From NCBI GenBank assembly GCA_002049455.2, contig KV918770.1, forward strand, positions 186,001 to 250,000: 64,000 bases of DNA, in the 5' to 3' direction. The notes under the pieces were generated by a model. That model had not been told where the DNA came from and made no database searches. It saw only the letters and a program-made list of their open reading frames with translations. Below, one piece after another: positions 61,643 to 64,000 of the stretch (its first letter is position 1; every line of letters starts with the position of its first letter). The position numbers and the translations under genes are program-made. The DNA is from Porphyra umbilicalis (taxonomy: Eukaryota > Rhodophyta > Bangiophyceae > Bangiales > Bangiaceae).

Positions 61643-63066
61643 TCACTGCTGGAACGGCGGCGTCAGGTAGAGAGGGGCCTGCTGGGGAGGCTGGGGGGGA
61701 GCAGGCACCAGCACAAACGTCGAGGGGGGCGGGGCTTGGTGCCCGCCTACCACGTACAGAGGCTGGCGAGCTGCCTCCTGCGGCGTCGGCTGCGGCGTCG
61801 GCTGCGGCGTCGGCTGCGGGGCTGGGTGGCTCCCGATCACGTACAGAGGTTGGCGCGCTGGCTCCTGCGGCGTCGGCTGCAGCGAGGGCTGCGGCGGCGC
61901 GGGCAACAACATCAACAGCGAAGGCGTGCTCTGCGGCTGAGCCGTCGTCAACGCCCACTGGTACGCGTGCCCGCCGTGTGGCTTGGCGGGTGACTCGCCG
62001 CTCCAGAGCGCCGGACGGTGGAACACCGGGTACGGCGGCGGCCGCCACGCGGAAGACCAGCTACCGGTGGGGTCGTACCCACCGGTTGGCCACGGCTCGC
62101 CCGCGCTGGCGTACCCGTGGGCACACGAGGACGGGGGTGGCGGCGGCCAAGAGCCGTACGAGCGCCGGTGGTCGTCGACCGGTGGCCCCGGTGGCCAACA
62201 CCTTGGGTCGTCAGACGGGCCCGCCGGTCGTCGCGGGGGGCTCCAGCGAGGGGATCCGTGTCCGGGGCCCGCCGGTCGTTGCGGAGGGCTGCACCGTCGA
62301 GGGCCGCGTGGGGCGCCCGCTGGTCCTCGCTGCGGGCTCCACCACGGGGGGGGGGGGGGCCCTGTGGGGGGCCCGCCGGGCGTCGAGGGGGGCTGCGCCA
62401 AGGGGGCCCGCGTGGCGGGCCCGCTGGTCGACGAGGCGGGCTCCACCGACGGGGGTACTCGCCGCCGGCTTGAGGGTGATAACGCCCGTCGTCGTCGACG
62501 CGTCGACGAACACGTCGGTCGTCAGGATCGGCGTGGTCGGCGTCAGGTCCGAGGCGGCGGGGGTGAGGAGGGCAGGGCAGCCGGTGTGGTGCCGGAGGCC
62601 GGCCGCCTTGATTAAGCGGCCGGCCAACACCCCGGCCGGCAGGAGGGGGGCGGGAGTGATTGCGGGGAGGGGAGGGCCCGAAAGCGCGGGGCGGTGGGGG
62701 GGGAGGCGCGTACATGGAGCCGTCCTCCCTGGGACCAGCGAAGCTCGTTGACCCGAGGCGGGAAGGGCGGCAGGGTGCAGCGCACCGTTCAGCAGGTGGG
62801 GGGGGGGGGGGGGGGGCGTCCGTGGTGCCGTGGTCACACGGCCCCGCGCAGGTGCAAGGCGGAGAGGGCGGGGTGACAGCGCGACCGTTGCGCTGCCGCT
62901 GCGCTCGGCGTCGTCGCGTGTCGTTGGCGCCCTTCACACGCGTCATGAGCGCGGTTACAGAGGGGGGGAGGGGTGGGCGCGGTGGGTGGAGGGGAGGGGT
63001 GGGCGGGATGGCAGCCGGAGCGCGCGCGCTGCACAGACGTCCCACCACACCGGCGCGATTGCGCAC
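61643..63066 (-). other. Pro/Gln-rich open region upstream of SANT gene d
   Basis: Minus-strand frames rich in Pro, Arg and Gly (PPRRPAGPPRGPPWRSPPRR), then a Pro/Gln-rich part with a repeated unit (TPQEPARQPLYVIGSH, TPQEAARQPLYVVGGH) ending in PPFQQ and a stop at 61643. It is in another frame from the SANT gene. A 17-19 nt G-run lies near 62800. It could be a separate low-complexity gene, an upstream exon, or untranslated leader; the comparable region in copy b is 35191-36938. Confidence 0.3.
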
Positions 63067-64000
63067 ACAGAGGAGACGCGTCCCCGCCGCCCGCCCAATC
63101 CCACCTGCCGTCCGACGGCGGGTGAGCGAGTGTGGGGGGACTGCGTCAGCCTGGCCCGCCCCGCAGGAGACCTGGCTCCCAGAAACTGGTCACGGTTGAG
63201 AACCGACCAGCGCGCATGCGTCTCGTCGTCCCACGTGCAGCCCGTCCACAGAGGCGCCGTGCCCGCCCGATAAAATATGAACGAGCGGGTGGGACGAGCC
63301 GGAGAGACCCGCCACGGCAGCCTGACAACGCAGACCCGTTTACAGGCGGGAATCATACGCCCCTACGCCACACACGTTGGACGGCTGGGGGGTCGAGCGG
63401 CACGCGTCAGACTGACACGCCGGGCGCGGCACACGTCGGACGGCTGAGGGGCCGCGAGGCGGCCCCTGACGAGTCGCGGCGCTGAATGCCGTCACGCCTC
63501 CTGAGCCAGCGAGGGCGTTGGCGCGGCGGCCGTTCCAACGTCAAAAGGATGACCAGTTGGTCACGTGACCGGCTGGCCATCCGTTCTGAGGCGTCGCCGT
63601 GTCCACCCAATGCGCAGAGCGCTTCGCACCCCTCCAGTGGCCCACTCACGCACGATCTCATCCGATGACGCGACCCAGCTTCAACCGAGCATTGTGCAAG
63701 TGGCACCGAAACCGACAGTTTGTGGCGTCGACTAGTCACCGAAAGTGCAGCTTTTGAGAAAAGTGATGCCATCCAGGACGACAGATTGGTTCGATTCACT
63801 GGATCAGCCAATGACTGCACTTCCCTCCAAACTGGGCGGTTTCAAAACAGCTCCCGAGAGTGTCGACGGCAACGACATCTGACCTGTTGATATCTCGCGA
63901 CGAGCCTTCCGCACAATGCGGATCGTGCCAGTGGCGACGCCCGCTCTCCAGTTTTTCCGCCCAGCCGCTTACCGCTTCTTCTGTGGCCCGATCCAATCCG
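63067..64000. other. No gene recognised; contains a 24-bp palindrome
   Basis: Sparse end of the window. At 63553-63576 lies a near-palindrome with the perfect core GGTCACGTGACC (E-box CACGTG in the middle). No gene family recognised. Confidence 0.4.

Overview
The window looks like a GC-rich, transposon-dense nuclear region of a eukaryote. The signs are LTR retrotransposons with chromodomain integrase, PIF/Harbinger and Tc1/mariner DNA transposons, a TATA-led histone H3-like gene, CCAAT boxes, a possible small intron, and no operon-like gene order. Long GCC/GGC-rich blocks (54.8, 57.6 and 44.2 kb) alternate with short AT-richer spacers that carry CCAAT motifs. A GC-rich alga would fit, for example a bangiophyte red alga or another alga of about 65% GC, but nothing in the sequence fixes the taxon.

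Layout. 0-2 kb: a hypothetical gene open to the left edge, then an Ala-rich block. 3.8-16.6 kb: a Harbinger transposase gene cut in two by an 11.3-kb composite copia insertion. That insertion holds three full-length 418-bp LTRs, a copia gag-pol, a truncated chromodomain (Ty3/gypsy) integrase, a 57-bp minisatellite and a giant antisense RGG-rich ORF. 18.3-33.7 kb: an inverted second copy (arm B) of the same copia-LTR-integrase-array-antisense-ORF block, interrupted by a second copia element (20825-26752, clean 5-bp target duplication). It ends in a head-to-head copia junction and a diverged LTR. 33.8-41 kb: a tRNA-like Pol III unit, a hairpin tandem repeat, a 90-bp coding-like repeat, and a degenerate Harbinger element with convergent SANT-like and transposase genes. 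41-48 kb: GC-skewed low-complexity blocks and minisatellites. 48.2-49.5 kb: a mariner with intact ORF and perfect inverted ends. 52.7-54.4 kb: an intact Harbinger transposase. 55.6-57.4 kb: a CCAAT repeat array, a TATA box and a divergent histone H3-like gene with an in-frame stop. 57.5-60 kb: GCC repeats and an alternating 68-bp satellite. 60.3-61.6 kb: an intact SANT-like Harbinger partner gene on the minus strand. To 64 kb: Pro-rich and sparse sequence.

How the parts relate. Each Harbinger-type element seems to use a DDE transposase plus a Myb/SANT-like partner, transcribed towards each other. All five Harbinger ORF 3' ends carry the same small feature 14-62 bp after the stop: two T-runs on the coding strand that flank a short GC stem and are closed by a GG/CC-type outer stem. 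In RNA this matches the layout of an ENE, the poly(A)-clamping triple-helix element. This is the strongest candidate for an undescribed system here. The second is the chromovirus that carries a huge antisense RGG-rich ORF. The third is the long inverted repeat formed by arms A and B.
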